Below, piece by piece: positions 16,625 through 34,522 of a DNA stretch of 64,000 nt (its first letter is position 1; each line of letters starts with the position of its first letter). The notes under the pieces are model-generated. The model saw only the letters and a program-made list of their open reading frames with translations. It had not been told where the DNA came from and did no database searches. This stretch comes from Chondrilla cf. caribensis (lineage: Eukaryota; Porifera; Demospongiae; Chondrillida; Chondrillidae): the NCBI GenBank assembly GCA_964020155.1, contig OZ026567.1:3962350-4026349 (forward strand). The letters are read 5' to 3'. A program made the position numbers and the translations under genes.

Positions 16625-17858
16625 CCACTATGTACAAAGATATGCACAAGGCTGGACAGTGTGTATACATGTGCACATTCATGAACCCGTTAACATCAGG
16701 ACAGTGGTGAGGTATCTTCAGTTTCAGTAGAATTTCCTCCTCACACATGCTGTGTTATGACTTGTATTCCTATAGTTATTTAACTGGTACTCCTATAGTC
16801 ATTCACAATGAGAAGGTTGCATAGTGTACATTGATACCTTCTGTTGAGGTTATGCTGTGAATTCGGTTTGAAAATCAGGGTGCCCGCCCTTCTGCTTTAT
16901 ATCCAGTTATGCACATTTTAGCATCACTGCCACTGCTTTGAAGACCAGAGGAGGCATAGAAGCTACGTGTATCTATACGACCACAATTATGCCACACATG
17001 TGAATTGAAAGTGAATTTAGGTGACCAGGGCCTCCTCAGTGTGAATAGAAAGTGATGTGTATAACACAACAAGACCATACACCGTAGAATTCCCTCCTCC
17101 CATGTATTATAGTATACATTACCAGACCCGACTCATTCCTTCATGTTCTTGTTAGGTGTCTAGTGCACCCGATCTCAGTCATTCAACTTGCATGTACTGT
17201 ACCATTTGTACTATATGTACTGTATGTACTGTGTGTACTGTATACGTATACATAATAAAAATAAAAAATAAAAAACTGTATACGTATGTACTGTGTGTAC
17301 TGTATGTACTGTATGTACTGTGTGTACTGAGTGTACTGTGTGTACTGTGTGTACTGTGTGTACTGTGTGTACTGTATGTACTGATTGTACTGTGTGTACT
17401 GTGTGTACTGTGTGTACTGTATGTATCGTGTGTATTGTATGTACTGTGTGTATTGAATAGTACTAGTGTATGTACCGTACTTGTGCCTATTGTATGTATA
17501 TTATAATATATACTACATATGTCACTATGTAATCTGTACTTCAATTGACTGCAGCTCATTGACCCTGAGTACATATTAGAACAATTATTGAGAAACTAAT
17601 ATAAACCTATTTTATGTAAATGTGTTGCATCATAGTATGCTCATATTGCATCATGCTCCACACCCACATAGCATCATTGGTTCTCCTTATATGGATAATT
17701 GTGGGCAGACTGAAATGTTTATGAACATAGCAGTTAGCAGCCATTTTGTCATTCAAGTCATGTGACTTAGCACATTGCATAATTACAATCAACAAATGAT
17801 GCATTTGACCTGTGTTGACCACAAGAAACATAACATGAGTACTATCAGCTCAGACATG
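15896..17858. other. Intergenic spacer between copies 1 and 2
   Basis: Contains the conserved 5' flank of copy 1, a (CA)n tract at 16560-16623, a TGTACTGT minisatellite at about 17202-17450 interrupted by an A-rich patch, and the conserved 3' flank of copy 2. No USP9X, RTF2 or helical-bundle fragment is present here, unlike the other type of junction. I see no gene. Confidence 0.7.
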
Positions 17859-18213
17859 TCATGGGTGAGGAGAGTTCGATGAAAGTGATCTTCGGACATC
17901 TTCTGCAATGGAGGGGTATCCAGCATCCTTGATAGCTATCAATACTGTCTTCCAGATTCTTGGAGATTCCCCTGTTCCCCTCACACCAGAGAGCCACAGC
18001 AAAAACACATCTTTACAAGTAGACGTACTACAAGTGAGGGGATTGTCCAGTTCGATAGCCTTCAAGATGGAGGACTCCATTCCCAACTGACATCCGATGG
18101 AGTACCAGTCTTTACAGTCAATCCTTGCGACAAGTAGACGAGTGAGGTCCTCAATTGTGGGTGTGGTCAGGATGGGATCATCTAGAAGGTGGTAGTTTAA
18201 AAAGACTATTAGT

Positions 18214-18288
<75 letters not shown>

Positions 18289-19088
18289 ATGTGTGTGTGT
18301 GGGGGTGGGGTGGGGTGTGTGTATGGGTGACCGCATAAAAGGTACACTAACAGTATGACTCTATATATGTTCCACACAATGTACCCACACAAACGTACCT
18401 TGACAATGTTCAGTTGTTGGAGGATCCATGGTTTTACCAATGGCTGCCATCAACATCCGACCTGCTTCCTGATTCTGCCGGTTACCAGGGTCATTCTCCA
18501 GCACTGCAGCTAGTTCCTTCAACCAGTCTAGATCGGAGTTGTTCAGGACATGTTTAAGAAGATACTTGGTTTTCTCTGATTTTGTTGGTTTGGATTCAAT
18601 ATATTCATTCACTTCACGAGATATGAGTGACCTGTTCATGTAGAGCTCATCCTGAACATAATCATTGTATGAAATGAGGGATCTAAGCTTCGAATATCCA
18701 GCAGTACGAAGAACCTTCTTAACCTGATCAGCACTGACGTTAGGATCAATAGTGGTGGGTTGAGTGGGTCCAGTGGTTGGATTGATAGTGGTGGGTCGAG
18801 TGGGTCCAGTGGTTGGATCAATAGTGGTGGGTTGAGTGGGTCCAGTGGTTGGATTGATAGTGGTGGGTTGAGTGGGTCCAGTGGTCGGATCGATGGTGGT
18901 GGGTTGAGTGGGTCCAGAGGTTGGATCGATATTGGCAGTTTGAACATTAGTGGCAAATGGGGAATACCCTTCTGCAGGAATAAGAGAGTAAATACACCAT
19001 ACCCTTGTGTGGTACAACAGACAAACTACAATATTACATAACATGTACATTGAAATACAAATTGTTGAGTATGCACAAACACACACAT

Positions 19089-19162
<74 letters not shown>

Positions 19163-22100
19163 ACCAAGATAAAACTGCTGTACGATATCTTTTGAAGGAA
19201 TAAGGCCACAAAACAACTGAGCTATTTCCATTTTTTTTGCTACAATTTGTTCTCGACCTTTAAGTGCAAGACACCTCTTTTCACCTTCTCTGGTGCTCTT
19301 GAGGATCATCTTTAGTGGGTACGTCTGGTGAGGAGTGGGTGAAGAGGGCTTCTCCAGAAGCTGACGAGGGGACACTCCGTGAATGAGGAAAGTGGTGAAT
19401 TTCAACTTTGGAGACAGTTGACGAACTGTATCACCGATACCACAGACTACAGTAGACAAATAATCGATTAGTTTATTGGGAGGAGTGTCATCATAAGATC
19501 TTCCAATGACCTGGATAACATGTTTGTCGCTTACTTGAACTGCAACCTCCATCCCCGGGGTCTGCCAGAAGATTCCTTTTGACCAGACACTGCAGAGTGG
19601 ATCAGTTCTCTCATCAGTTGGGAATTGAACATGACAAACTGCCAGACGAAGTAGAATGGTTTGGAGGAGGCGGGGAGTTATCAGATGCTGCTTGTGTGCT
19701 TGAAGGTGCCAGCAAAGGGTGTGATAGGTTCCACTTGAGTGGCTACTTGCAAAGATATCTACATATGCTACGTCCGGTGATACAAGAGATGGAAAAAAGA
19801 GGAAATCATGACTTTGTTCATGGTCGGGGAGCAACTCGATGACTTCTTCTCTGAAGAACTTTGGATCAATGTCAATACAAAACTCCATGGCGATCAGGAC
19901 ATCACGAATCATTGTCTGATCCAAATCAGGAAAGAGATTGACCAGTTTATGGCAGTTGAGGAGTCCAAACTCATTGGCAGTCCTCTGTGAAGGGGAGTAA
20001 AGCTTGCCGTACACCTCGTAGAGTATGGCTGGGAGGTCCAGTACAAGCCAGCCATTCTTAACTTCCTCATTATTGGGGATGTACAGAAAGTGACCTGTGG
20101 ACGAAAGGTCCTTGCATACCTCCTCCACTGAAGGCATATTCACAGGAAGATTTGTTTTGTTTTTTTTGATCCATTCTTCAAAGACGGAGAGTCTAATGGA
20201 TTTACGCTCAGTCAAATCCTTCATATGAGAGATCACCCAACAGATGCTGTAAGGTGTGTCCAGTGCTCTGAATTCAGGGATTGGTACGTCTCGGAGATAC
20301 ACACGTAATTTGTCGAAATTGTCCGAATAAGGACGACGGCAGTTGAAAAAACACTGGCCTTGAATATTGATTGGAACATCAGAGAGACTGTGTTCCAGTT
20401 CACTACAGCAACGATTCACTTTGTCTATAGCCACTTGTGTGCGCCACACCTTGTCAAGGAAGCTGCCAATGATTATCACTTGAATCGGATTTGATGCTGT
20501 CACTGACATTGTGGACAGTGGATACAGCCAACGATGAAGCTGTTGAGAGATGACAGCTTCTTCTTCTGTCACCTTCACCACCACTATGATGGTCACAGTG
20601 GATCTGCTCTTGCTTAGAATAGACTGGAGGAACATTTCGTGAGGACCGTGGTACTCATTCTGACCAGCAAAATCAAAGAAGATGGTGTTTCCATAATTTT
20701 GACTCTCGATCAAAACAGGATCAATGCCAGCTGTACGTTGACTGATGTCATCCACTCCACGAAACCAGTGAACAATTTTCTTGTAAATCGGGGCATTCTC
20801 ATTCTGCAGTGAAGCAATGATGGTGCTCTTACCACTGCAAGCATTGCCAATGATGCATACGGTCTTTCTTGCAGTGAATGATAGAGTTTGTTGGATAGCT
20901 TCTATGAACCTACTAGAAGCAAGAACAAGAGGCTTTTGAGAGATATCATTGCGAATTTCTGTACTGCTTCCAGCCTCGGCCAACAATATCCCACACTGTA
21001 TGCAATTTCTTCTAGCGGCCACATGCAGGGGTGTGTCACCTGTAGACTTGTCCTTGCAGTTGACATCAACACTACAGGCTAAAATGAGAGTCTTCATTAT
21101 TTCAGTGTAACCAATAAAGGCAGCTCTCATCAAAAAAGCTTCCTTGCACTGTCTGAGATTTGAATAAGTAAAAAGTTTTGCGTGTCCCTGAGTATCCCTG
21201 GACTCATTATATTGTGACTTAAATTCTTTTTCTGTCATACCAAGCTGCTTCACGTCAGCCCCACACTCGATTAGTTGCCAAGCAAGGATTTGGTCCCCCC
21301 TGAGAGCAGCATGTACTAATGGTGTAAATTGACGACAATCTCTCTCTTCTATATTGGAACCATGGCCTACCAATAACTCTACTATCTCATATGCAACATT
21401 AGAACTGCATCCAGGCAGCAGTGGAGTGTACCAATCCCAATCCTCCTCCTGTTCTCTGTGACACACATAGTGTAAGGCTGTTTGACCTTGACTGTCTTTC
21501 TTGTCAACGTCAGCACCATGTGTAACCAAATAAGACACAATATCTTCATTACCTTTTTCAGCATGAATCATAAGAGGAGTACGTCCTTCATCATCCTGTA
21601 CATTGACATTAGCACCCCCATCTACTAGGATTTTGACAATAGTCGAATACTGTGCAAGGTGAAGAGCAGTCTGGCCAGTAGCGTCTTTTCTGTGAATATC
21701 AGCACCATGTGCAACCAAATAAGACACAATATCTTCATTACCTTTTTCAGCATGAATCATAAGAGGAGTACGTCCTTTATCATCCTGTACATTGACATTA
21801 GCACCCCCATCTACTAGGATTGTGACTATGGCCAAATTACGTGTAAGGTGAAGAGCAGTCCACCCAGTAGCGTCTTTCCTATCAACGTCAGCACCATGTG
21901 CAATCAAATAAGATACAATGTCTCCATTACCTTCATCAGCATGAATCATAAGAGGAGTACATCCTTTACAATCCTGTACATTGACATTAGCGACCCCCAA
22001 AACTAGGATTTTGATAATGGCCAACTTATGTGTGAAGAAGATAGCGGTTCGGCCACAGTAGTCCTTACCATCTACGTCAGCACCATTCTCAACTAAGAGT

Positions 22101-22432
22101 CTTGAAATCTCCTCGTTGTCACGTGCAGCTGCTACCATCAGAGGGGTGCGACGATTATATGGCTTCCTGGCATTGGTGTCGACCCCGTGTTCTACTAAAA
22201 CCTTTACTACATCAAAGTGACCCTCCTCTATGGCCTTAAACAGCGCTTCACTATTCTTGGCATTAACGTCACACCCGCCGTGTTCGATCAACCACTGCAC
22301 AACCTTGGCGCGTCCATTCCGGGCAGCATATATCAAACCTGATGTTCTATCATCATCGCTTACCTCGGCGATGGAACGTTGCGCAGTTTGTAAATCACCT
22401 CCCTGACAAGCAAACCAAAATTCGTCGCTCAT
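17859..22432 (-). CDS. ANK-ROC-COR-CARD-Death protein, copy 2
   Basis: Three exons (22432-19165, 18971-18399, 18181-17859) give 1387 residues in a closed frame. The ankyrin region carries three 63-residue double-ankyrin units; the ROC P-loop and DFAGQ motif are intact; the COR is complete. The Thr/Pro linker has five units, followed by one CARD (LISREVNEYIESKPTKSEK helices) and the Death domain (WYSIGCQLGMES, RIWKT). The second CARD-like exon of copy 1 is absent, because the last intron is only 217 bp. The open frame extends upstream of the chosen ATG (22430-22432) to a distal methionine, but the conserved family start is preferred. The 5' neighbour is a broken helical-bundle gene in the same orientation. 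Confidence 0.85.
18217..18305. repeat. (GT)n microsatellite in copy 2 last intron
   Basis: Dinucleotide tract near the Death-exon acceptor, matching the position in the other copies. Confidence 0.95.
18745..18930 (-). repeat. 36-bp coding minisatellite, five units (copy 2)
   Basis: Encodes five IDPTTGPTQP-type units in frame between COR and CARD. Confidence 0.9.
19077..19160. repeat. (CA)n microsatellite in copy 2 intron 1
   Basis: CA tract immediately downstream of the GTACGT donor on the coding strand. Confidence 0.95.
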
Positions 22433-22818
22433 TTTCACTCTTGAGATAATGAAGGAGAGATCGCGGAGAGACTTGACGGTCGATACCCACTTCTTCAAGA
22501 CGTGCGTTATTCTCACCACTTCCGATTCCCTGTATAAAATGTACTCCTTATCATCTACAATGAGTGATTGGATACAAGCAACAATAGAACGATATTCCAG
22601 TAATATAGTAACACCACATGAAGCCATATCGGGTACATAATCAGTGTGAAGCCACATTGGGTACATAATTGGGTTATATAAAGCCATATCGATGCATAAA
22701 AAACCATGTCGGGTACATAATTAGATTATATATAAATTGACAACAGATAACAGATAGCATGTAAGCTGTAGGAGTCCCTGTGTCTGAGCTCAGCTGAAGT
22801 CATCAGTCTCTATTTCAC
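22433..22818. other. Spacer between copy 2 and helical-bundle pseudogene
   Basis: Shortened version of the conserved 5' flank followed by short direct repeats of a GGGTACATAAT-containing motif (22628-22725). No gene. Confidence 0.6.
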
Positions 22819-23787
22819 TCATGCAACACTCCTGCTGAGTTGATCTAATCTGACTGTAAGATTGTCTCTGCATGTTGTTGAGGCATGGTAAGTTGTTCCA
22901 GATACTTCACTCAAACCATTGAGAGCAATTCTGACCGACAGGACAGACTGGCCGTCATTTTTGTGTAGAGTGACATTGCCAAGAGCGCCTGAGGTGTTTT
23001 CTAGGTGTGTTTTGATGCCTGCTACCTCCTCCTTGATGGAAAAGGATGACTGTAGCATTACTTCAAACTGTTGCCCGAGAAGTTTGAATGTTCTCCGAGA
23101 CTGTTCCAAATCCTGTACAATCTTGCATGTGGAATAAGTTCCTCCCCCCCCTGCCATCACACCCATGGCGAAAGAGCCTACTGGTCCTGCCACAAGATAT
23201 CCCATAGTACTTGCTACGACAGTCCCTACGGCAGTCAATCCCGTACCCACTACTTTTGTGGCTTCTTTTCTTCTCCTGACCTCTCTCTCCTTGCGTCTGC
23301 ACTCCTCGGCTGCAGTGGTACAGGTTCAGATTGCTAATTCAGCAGCCTCTTCAAACTCTTCATAGCATCTCCCAGCACTGAGCACGTTTTGCTTCAACTG
23401 TTTACTGAGATTGTGAATGGGCAGTAATCAGGTCGGTAGAGTATGAAAAACCAGAAATTCCACTGCCAATTAACTCCTCTGAGCATTCTTCATCATATCG
23501 GATTGGGAAGTGCATAGAAAGGTGAGTGCACAGACCTGGTCAAGAAACAGCCTTGCCTTTGTAGCAGCCAAGGACAAATCATGCAGTGTTTGTCGAATCT
23601 GGTGAGTCTGTCTGACTTCTTCACTGAAGTCGCGAAGGGAAGAGATATAGCCGTGCACTCTCTCTAATAGTGGCAAAATGTTACCACAGAAATTCTCGAC
23701 CGATTGAGCCAACTGCACTAGGCCTTTTGTTAATTGTTGGAGCCAAGATACAAACGCCAGAATAAGTTGAACGTTTTTTCCTTTCAT
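22819..23787 (-). pseudogene. Helical-bundle / hydrophobic-hairpin gene, broken copy a
   Basis: Two open pieces in the same orientation (23787-23470 and 23250-22819) correspond to the two halves of the gene at 51535-52498. The first half is predicted mostly helical with leucine-rich amphipathic periodicity. The second has a Gly/Ala-rich hydrophobic stretch (YLVAGPVGSFAMGVMAGGGG) followed by coiled-coil-like sequence. Between them, stops and frame changes interrupt a region that aligns with coding sequence in the other copies, so this copy is a pseudogene. I do not recognise the family. The layout is like membrane-inserting helical proteins, but that is shape similarity only. Confidence 0.65.
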
Positions 23788-24802
23788 CCTTCACTCAGAC
23801 TGTTGTTCTAGACAAAAACTACAAGTTACAACTTGTTGCCAGAAAGTTCTTTTCTTAAACAAAACAACCGACGGACTTGACTGGTGTTTTGGAACGGTTT
23901 GGCCTCCCAAATATCTATATAATATTATGTACATGTTTAGCAGACACGCGATGGGGATTCCCCCAATATTTGTCCCTTACAGCCGGATTACATCATTACT
24001 TCTGATTCATCACTTGTGAACATGAACTATAATGAATTCGTGCACAAAAGAATCACTTTTGATCTGCTTAAACCACTGCTAAAATGATCCAAAAATCAAT
24101 TACTGAACCAAATAGTCAAATGTAGTCGTGATATTTCTAAACAGTGAATACTCCTCTTATCAAGTCTGTGGCACCAGCTGCTCCACTAGTCTCACATCAC
24201 CGGACCCAATCATTTACGTTCTTGTTAGAACAATAATGGGTCTAGTATGTCTGATCTCATACTCATGTACTGTATGCATGTGTGTATTGTATGTACTGTG
24301 TGTACTGTAAGTACTGTGTGTACTGTATGTACTGTATGTACTGTGTGTGCGTGCCATTAATTGGGGTAACAAGTTATAAATGTAGTGATATGGAGTGTGT
24401 TTTGGGTGATTCATGATCACTGTAGCGTCATGCTTTGGACTGGGGGAGGGAGTAGGGGTGGTGTCTACATACACTGTCTCTAATGTATCATCTTAGCATG
24501 ATGATGTGCATGCATACTTCCTCATTATTCACATAATGACTGATTATACATTTATTCATGCAAGCTAATGAATTGACATTGATTAAATCTACATAATTAG
24601 AGATTAGCATTATTAATAAATCAAAGTTACTTCAGAAATACACAGTATGTTATAATCAAATCTACATTAGTTATAAAACAAGGTTTCTATATGGACACAC
24701 TATGTCAACAGTGTACAGCATTTCTGGAATTCAACCCTATACTATAGATACGAGCTATGATAGTAGTTACTGTAGTAGTTATCTGAAAGAAGTTGGCAGA
24801 CT
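23788..24802. other. Non-coding spacer
   Basis: Holds unique sequence to about 24260, a short TGTACTGT minisatellite (24265-24350) and a duplicate of the 1810-2259 spacer. No gene seen. Confidence 0.6.
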
Positions 24803-24950
24803 TCACCTCAAGTCGTGTTGCAGGTGATCCAGACCGGATTGGATGTCATGGCTGCACTTCTTTAAGGACTGATGAGCTGGTTCAGACACGTCACACAAGT
24901 AATTGAGGGCAATTACGACAGACCAGATCGTCTCGGCATCGGATTTTGTT
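24803..24950 (-). pseudogene. C-terminal fragment of the helical-bundle family (second copy)
   Basis: Duplicate of 2260-2404, again ending in TGA and directly followed by a TGTACTGT minisatellite. No start or upstream part remains. Confidence 0.5.
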
Positions 24951-24955
24951 GAAAT

Positions 24956-25197
24956 TTACTGTATGTACTGTATATACTGTATGTATATATACTGTGTGTA
25001 TAGTGTGTGTATACTGTATGTACTGTATGTACTGAGTGTACTGTATGTATTACATATGTGTACTGTATGTACTGTGTGTACTGTATGTACTGTGTATACT
25101 GCATGTACTGTATGTACTGTATGTACTGTATGTACTGTGTATACTGTGTGTAATGTATGTACTGTGTATACTGTGTGTACTGTATGTACTGTACCTC
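24956..25197. repeat. TGTACTGT-type minisatellite
   Basis: About 240 bp of TGTACTGT units, homologous to the array at 2415-2526 but about twice as long. Confidence 0.9.
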
Positions 25198-25496
25198 TAG
25201 TAATTATACACAGCTTATCAATTGAAATTTACCAGTCTGTGCACATAAGTTTAAACATATTGCATCACATTGAATGTAATTTTTACATTTTATATTTTAT
25301 ATTTTCGCACACCGTAAATGTAGTTCCGTCAAACAATAATTACTCAGTGCAACACTTCACCCTTCTCGGATTGGACATCTCTAGGTACAATGATTCAAAT
25401 CACCATCATCTCATTGGTCAATCTAATTGATCAGTGAATAATCATTGTACCTTAGCCTATCGGTCTTAATCAGTGTGTATTTTTAGTTATTTGTGC

Positions 25497-25535
25497 CTGA
25501 TGAAGCCCGAGAAGGGTGCAACGTTGCACTGAGCA
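25497..25535 (+). ncRNA. Degenerate hammerhead-ribozyme-like core, second copy
   Basis: CTGATGA, a stem-like CCCGAGAAGGG and then GCAACGTTGCAC. The GAAAC box is altered. Homologous to 2819-2860. Confidence 0.3.
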
Positions 25536-25949
25536 AATTATTGTTTGACAAAACTACATTTACAGTGTGCAAAAATAGTCCTAATAAACCTCAACATATC
25601 TCACTCTATAGTCGCTCTACTGGATAGAAAATGAGAGTTGTTTACACAAAACAGCTGACTGACTTGATCAATGTCAAGTATAGGTTTGGCTTCTCTCACA
25701 TCCATATATGTACATAATGGTCAGTCATGTGATGGGGATTCCCCACCATTTGTCCCTTATGGCGGTTGTAGGTTCTATGCTTGTAGCCTGATTACATCAT
25801 TTTGATAAAGTACATATACAGTACTGTAATACAGTATATTATATTATAGTGTTAAGGATCAGGAGCCACCAACAATGTCAGACCAGGTGATACAATTGAC
25901 CTGTGTCCACCACAAGAAACATAACATGAGTACTATCACCTTAGACATG

Positions 25950-26125
25950 TCATGGATGAGTAGAGTTTGATGAAAGTGATCTTTGGATATCTTCTGCAAT
26001 GGAGGGGTATCCAGCATCCTTGATAGCTATCAATACGGTTCCAGATTCTTGGAGATTCCCCTGTTCCCTTCACACCAGAGAGCCACAGCAAGAACATAGC
26101 AATAAAAATGGAGGTACCACCAGCG
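25950..26125 (-). pseudogene. Truncated Death-domain exon (junction B)
   Basis: 3' half of a Death exon with the same breakpoint (CCACCAGCG) as 3273-3450. It also has a 2-bp deletion (ATACGGTTCCAG) that shifts the frame. Confidence 0.8.
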
Positions 26126-26213
26126 AGTGGATAAAGTCAAATAAAATCACTATTAGAATATATTGAAATATATCACATTGCACATAATGATATAAGCTGC
26201 CATTACTGTGGTG

Positions 26214-26274
26214 TCCTAATGGGCGCCTATAATATTTATGAGGGCGTTTATCGAAGGACTAGGCGGAGTACCGG
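26214..26274 (+). promoter_or_regulatory. Conserved RTF2 upstream element, copy B
   Basis: Same GGGCG / GAGGGCGTTTATCGAAGGA block as upstream of the functional RTF2. Confidence 0.45.
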
Positions 26275-26375
26275 CCGCATTGTCAGAACTTCAACTTGAC
26301 TAGGGTTATATTCTATTTCGTATTTTGATATAATAGGTTAGTTAATTGGTAGGTTTGTGAAAGAAGAGGATTAAG

Positions 26376-26441
26376 ATGGGTTGTGACTGTGGTTCGATTC
26401 CGAAAAATTGGAAATGGTTAAAATTTAAGAAGAAAGAAAAG
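26376..26441 (+). pseudogene. RTF2: RTF2 exon 1, decayed copy B
   Basis: Encodes MGCDCGSIPK followed by an altered basic stretch of 12 residues, ending at an intact GTGAGT donor in phase 0. It is the best preserved of the three duplicates, but no RTF2 exon 2 follows. The next candidate acceptor (27378, USP9X-like) needs another phase and would give a short out-of-frame peptide. Confidence 0.85.
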
Positions 26442-26708
26442 GTGAGTTTACTATTCTTTGGTGAGAGCCGCTAAGGTACGTGGTTCAGTATGTTTGAGGT
26501 CTTAAGTGGGACCAAACTTTAGACAGCATACGAGTCATCCCTGGGATACTTGAAAGACTTGTTAACCACTGTGAGTGTGCCGTAACCATGGTGAACAAGC
26601 GGCAGTGTCGGCCATGTTAATGTCTAACACCCTAGGGAGACATTGTCTTATATCTCAGTACATATGTGCACACCAGGTATATTGTACATAAGTGGTGTAT
26701 TGTATGCA

Positions 26709-26881
26709 TACAGTGAATTTCTGTTAATCCACCACTGCTCCATCTGCCAGACCTTTCCATCCGCCATAATTTCTTGATGCAAATATAATATACGTACAAG
26801 TACTAACAAATGTGCAGTAAATCGTTCATCTGTCATACTCTTGGAAAACGAATTGTGTCGGATGAACAAGAATTCACTGTA
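26709..26881. mobile_element. Tc1/pogo-like MITE in USP9X fragment B
   Basis: TACAGTGAATT / AATTCACTGTA ends; orthologous to the elements at 7876 and 37063. Confidence 0.7.
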
Positions 26882-27377
26882 TGTGTGTGCTGTATTACAT
26901 GTAGTGCATGTATCATTGTGTAAGTAGTATATGCATTGCATGACATGTAGTGTATGTATGTATCATTATGTATGAAGTACGTATATGCATTGTATTACAT
27001 GTAGTGTACGTACGTATGTATCATTTTGTATGAAGTACGTATATGCATTGTATTATATGTGTTGTATTGTGTACACGCATACGTATGTACATACACCGAG
27101 TCACTGAGTGTGCTCTAAAGTGGCATTCTGTCACTGTGTGTCAAATGTCTTCATCATATTCCACTCCGGCAAAATTTCAAAAGTGGAAAAAGTTTCCAAT
27201 TTTTTCTGACTGCATGTCTTTGAAAATCACAGCAGATTTTCATTACCCAGAGTTTCATTACCCTCTACTACTCTGATTTGCTTTCCAAGTGCCATTTTGT
27301 GTAATTTCTGCTTCCATTCCTGACTTAACTAGCAAGTTGATCCAGTTTGTATTCCCACTTCCATTTCAATTCCACAG

Positions 27378-27857
27378 ATCCCAACTTGCAGTTTCTATCC
27401 TGTACGAGGACGCTGAACTCAAGCAGCTGTGGCGTTATGCGGTCAAATGGCTCGGGTCAGAACTGGAGAGCAAGTCCTACTCCACCAGTTACCCCTATTC
27501 GAACTGGTCCCCACCTGCTCAATCCAATGAGATCACTAACGGGTAAGGATGAGTGTGCCGTAACCATGGTGAACAAGCGGCAGTGTCGGCCATGTTAATG
27601 TCAAACACCCCAGAGAGACATTGTTTTATCTCAGTACATATGTGCACACCTACATAACTGGTTGTATCCATACCTGTCCTGTCAGCTTGCTTATGAGGTG
27701 TACGACTTGTGTACATGGTTTGAATGTGCTGTTGATTGGAGCTGTAGATATTTGACCCTGAGGGTGACTTTAGTAGGATGTGAACACATGTTTATATTTG
27801 TTTGATGTTTATTTGGTATTAACACCACACACATGCGCACACACAAACACACACACA

Positions 27858-27927
<70 letters not shown>

Positions 27928-28599
27928 ATTCAGGTATTTTCTGGAGAGATCCAACAGTGCTGTACTGACCCTGAACAAGGCCTACCAAGTGCTACCTTTA
28001 GAGGTGAGTGTACGTGTGCTGAAATGAGGGTGCTATATTCACTCACTATGTTGGTCCCTCCATTGTCACAGTGTGTATGTAGTTTTCTATAGCTAATTTG
28101 CAAAGGTACAAATCTGTATGTGAATACACGTTTCGTGTTGAAGGGTAAACTGCATGAGATGTTATTGTGCAATCCTGTCTAATGATTGCACAATGATACC
28201 AAGTGGATGCATTGCTTGGTGTTTGCTCAATCCTTTTATGATGTAATGTGATGGTTGCACAATCCTGTCCTGCTATTGCACAACCATGCACCTTGCAGTG
28301 TACATCCCTGACCTCCAATGATGGGTTCTTCTCTGTAGGAGCCGGAGGAGACCAAGGAGGACACCATCCTCCCCGGAGGTGATCCCGATGCTGGGATACC
28401 AGCGGCTGCTGCGGCCCAACACGGCGTGGAGCGACCGGGGGCACCGCAGCTGGAACACCAGACCTCCCAGACATCGCAAACCACAGACAGCAGTAACCTT
28501 GACAACATCGATGAAGAGGACCTCGACACGCCCACTGACCAGGAGTCCAACCCTCCTCTAGGAACCGAGCGCAGTACAAGCAATGAAATAGACCCCTAG
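27378..28599 (+). pseudogene. USP9X: USP9X-like 3' gene fragment B
   Basis: Three exons (27378-27542, 27934-28003, 28339-28599) encode the C-terminal USP9X signature (WLGSELE, NWSPPAQSN, YFLERSNS) and an acidic Ser/Thr-rich tail ending at TAG 28597-28599. All three frames and splice phases are intact here, including the last exon that has a stop in copy A. The catalytic-domain exons present in A and C are missing, and AATAAA follows at about 28674. It lacks a start and an active site, so it is treated as a gene fragment, though a transcript from the adjacent RTF2-type promoter is conceivable. Confidence 0.85.
27837..27925. repeat. (CA)n microsatellite
   Basis: Intronic CA tract just upstream of the acceptor at 27933. 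Confidence 0.95.
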
Positions 28600-28866
28600 A
28601 GAGGTGTCATCATCGTTTTAGGAAGAAGTTGCCCTGTTAATCAAACAGTTTTGGGCGATAGGTGTGACTGTAAAAAAATAAATGTTTTTTCACTTTACAC
28701 ACTAAATTTAATCCCTATTAATTATCATGTACAGAGGTTGCGTAGCTGTGAGTTTAATATAAACCTATTATTATTGTTGTTATTGCTGTATTTCTATATA
28801 ATTATTAATAACTTTAATGATAATAATTATAATCGTATAATAATTTCCAATAGGATTTCTTTAAGA

Positions 28867-29150
28867 ATGTACTGTATATACTGTGTGTACTGTATGTACT
28901 GTGTTTACTGTATGTACTGTATGTACTGTGTGTACTGTATGTACTGTATGTACTGTGTACTGTATGTACTGTGTGTACTGTATGTACTGTATGTACTGTG
29001 TGTACTATATGTACTGTATGTACTGTGTGTACTATGTGTACTGTATGTACTATGTGTACTGTATGTACTGTGTGTACTGTATGTACTGTATGTACTGTGT
29101 GTACTGTATGTACTGTGTGTAATGTATGTAATGTATGTACTGTACCTCTA
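28867..29150. repeat. TGTACTGT-type minisatellite
   Basis: Largest array of this type in the window, about 284 bp, between USP9X fragment B and copy 3. The rest of 28600-29486 is an AT-rich 3' flank with no gene. Confidence 0.9.
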
Positions 29151-29486
29151 GTATACAGTCTCTATATGTATTATGTGTTGTACCTATGCACAGCTTATCA
29201 ATTGCAATTTACCAGTCTGTGCACATAAAAGTTTAAACTTATTGCATGTAAATGTATTGCATCATAGCATCCTAATATTGCATCATCTTATGCACATACT
29301 ATAATTGGTTCTCATTATATGGACCATTGTGTGCAGACTGAGATGTTTATGAACATAGCATTTAGCAGCCATTTTGTCATTCAAGTCATGTGACTTAGCA
29401 CACTGCATAATTACAATCAACAATTGATACATTTGACCTGTGTTGACCACAAGAAACATAACATGAGTACTATCAGCTTAGACATG

Positions 29487-33938
<4,452 letters not shown>

Positions 33939-34522
33939 TTCCACTCGTGAGATAATGAAGGAGAGATCGAGAGAGACTTGACCATCGACACCCACTTTTT
34001 CAAGACGTTACTCCCACCACTTCCGATTCTCTGTATACCTACCGTAGATGACCGTATATTCTGGATATCCTAAAAGACAAACTGCAACATGCACTCAACT
34101 TACGGTAAGACCGTACCGTGTACCTTATTCTCACGTACGTTACTATTATACTGACGTGCATACATGTATAAAACGTACCATTAATCTACAATGAGTGATT
34201 GGATACAAGCAACAATAGAACAATATTCCAATAATAGTAACACCACATTAAGCCACAACAGGTACATCATAAGGTTATTTTAAGTTGGAGTAGAGTTGGA
34301 GTTTGTCTTTGTTATTAATTTTAATTTTATTTTTGTCTGAGAGGTTATCTGTGTATGTACATTAACTTTTGTGTAGTGTTTTGGGGAAACCCTACAAAAA
34401 CACTATAATTATATTATATTATGATAATAACATAAACCATCGTGGGTACATGATCAGGTTATATTAAGTAACAACTGGTACATATTTAGGCTGTATTCCT
34501 GCGAAATTCATCCATTGTGGCA
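33939..34522. other. 5' flank of copy 3 and spacer
   Basis: Holds the conserved flank (ACGTGCATACATGTATAAAA-type) and then AT-rich sequence without a gene. Confidence 0.6.
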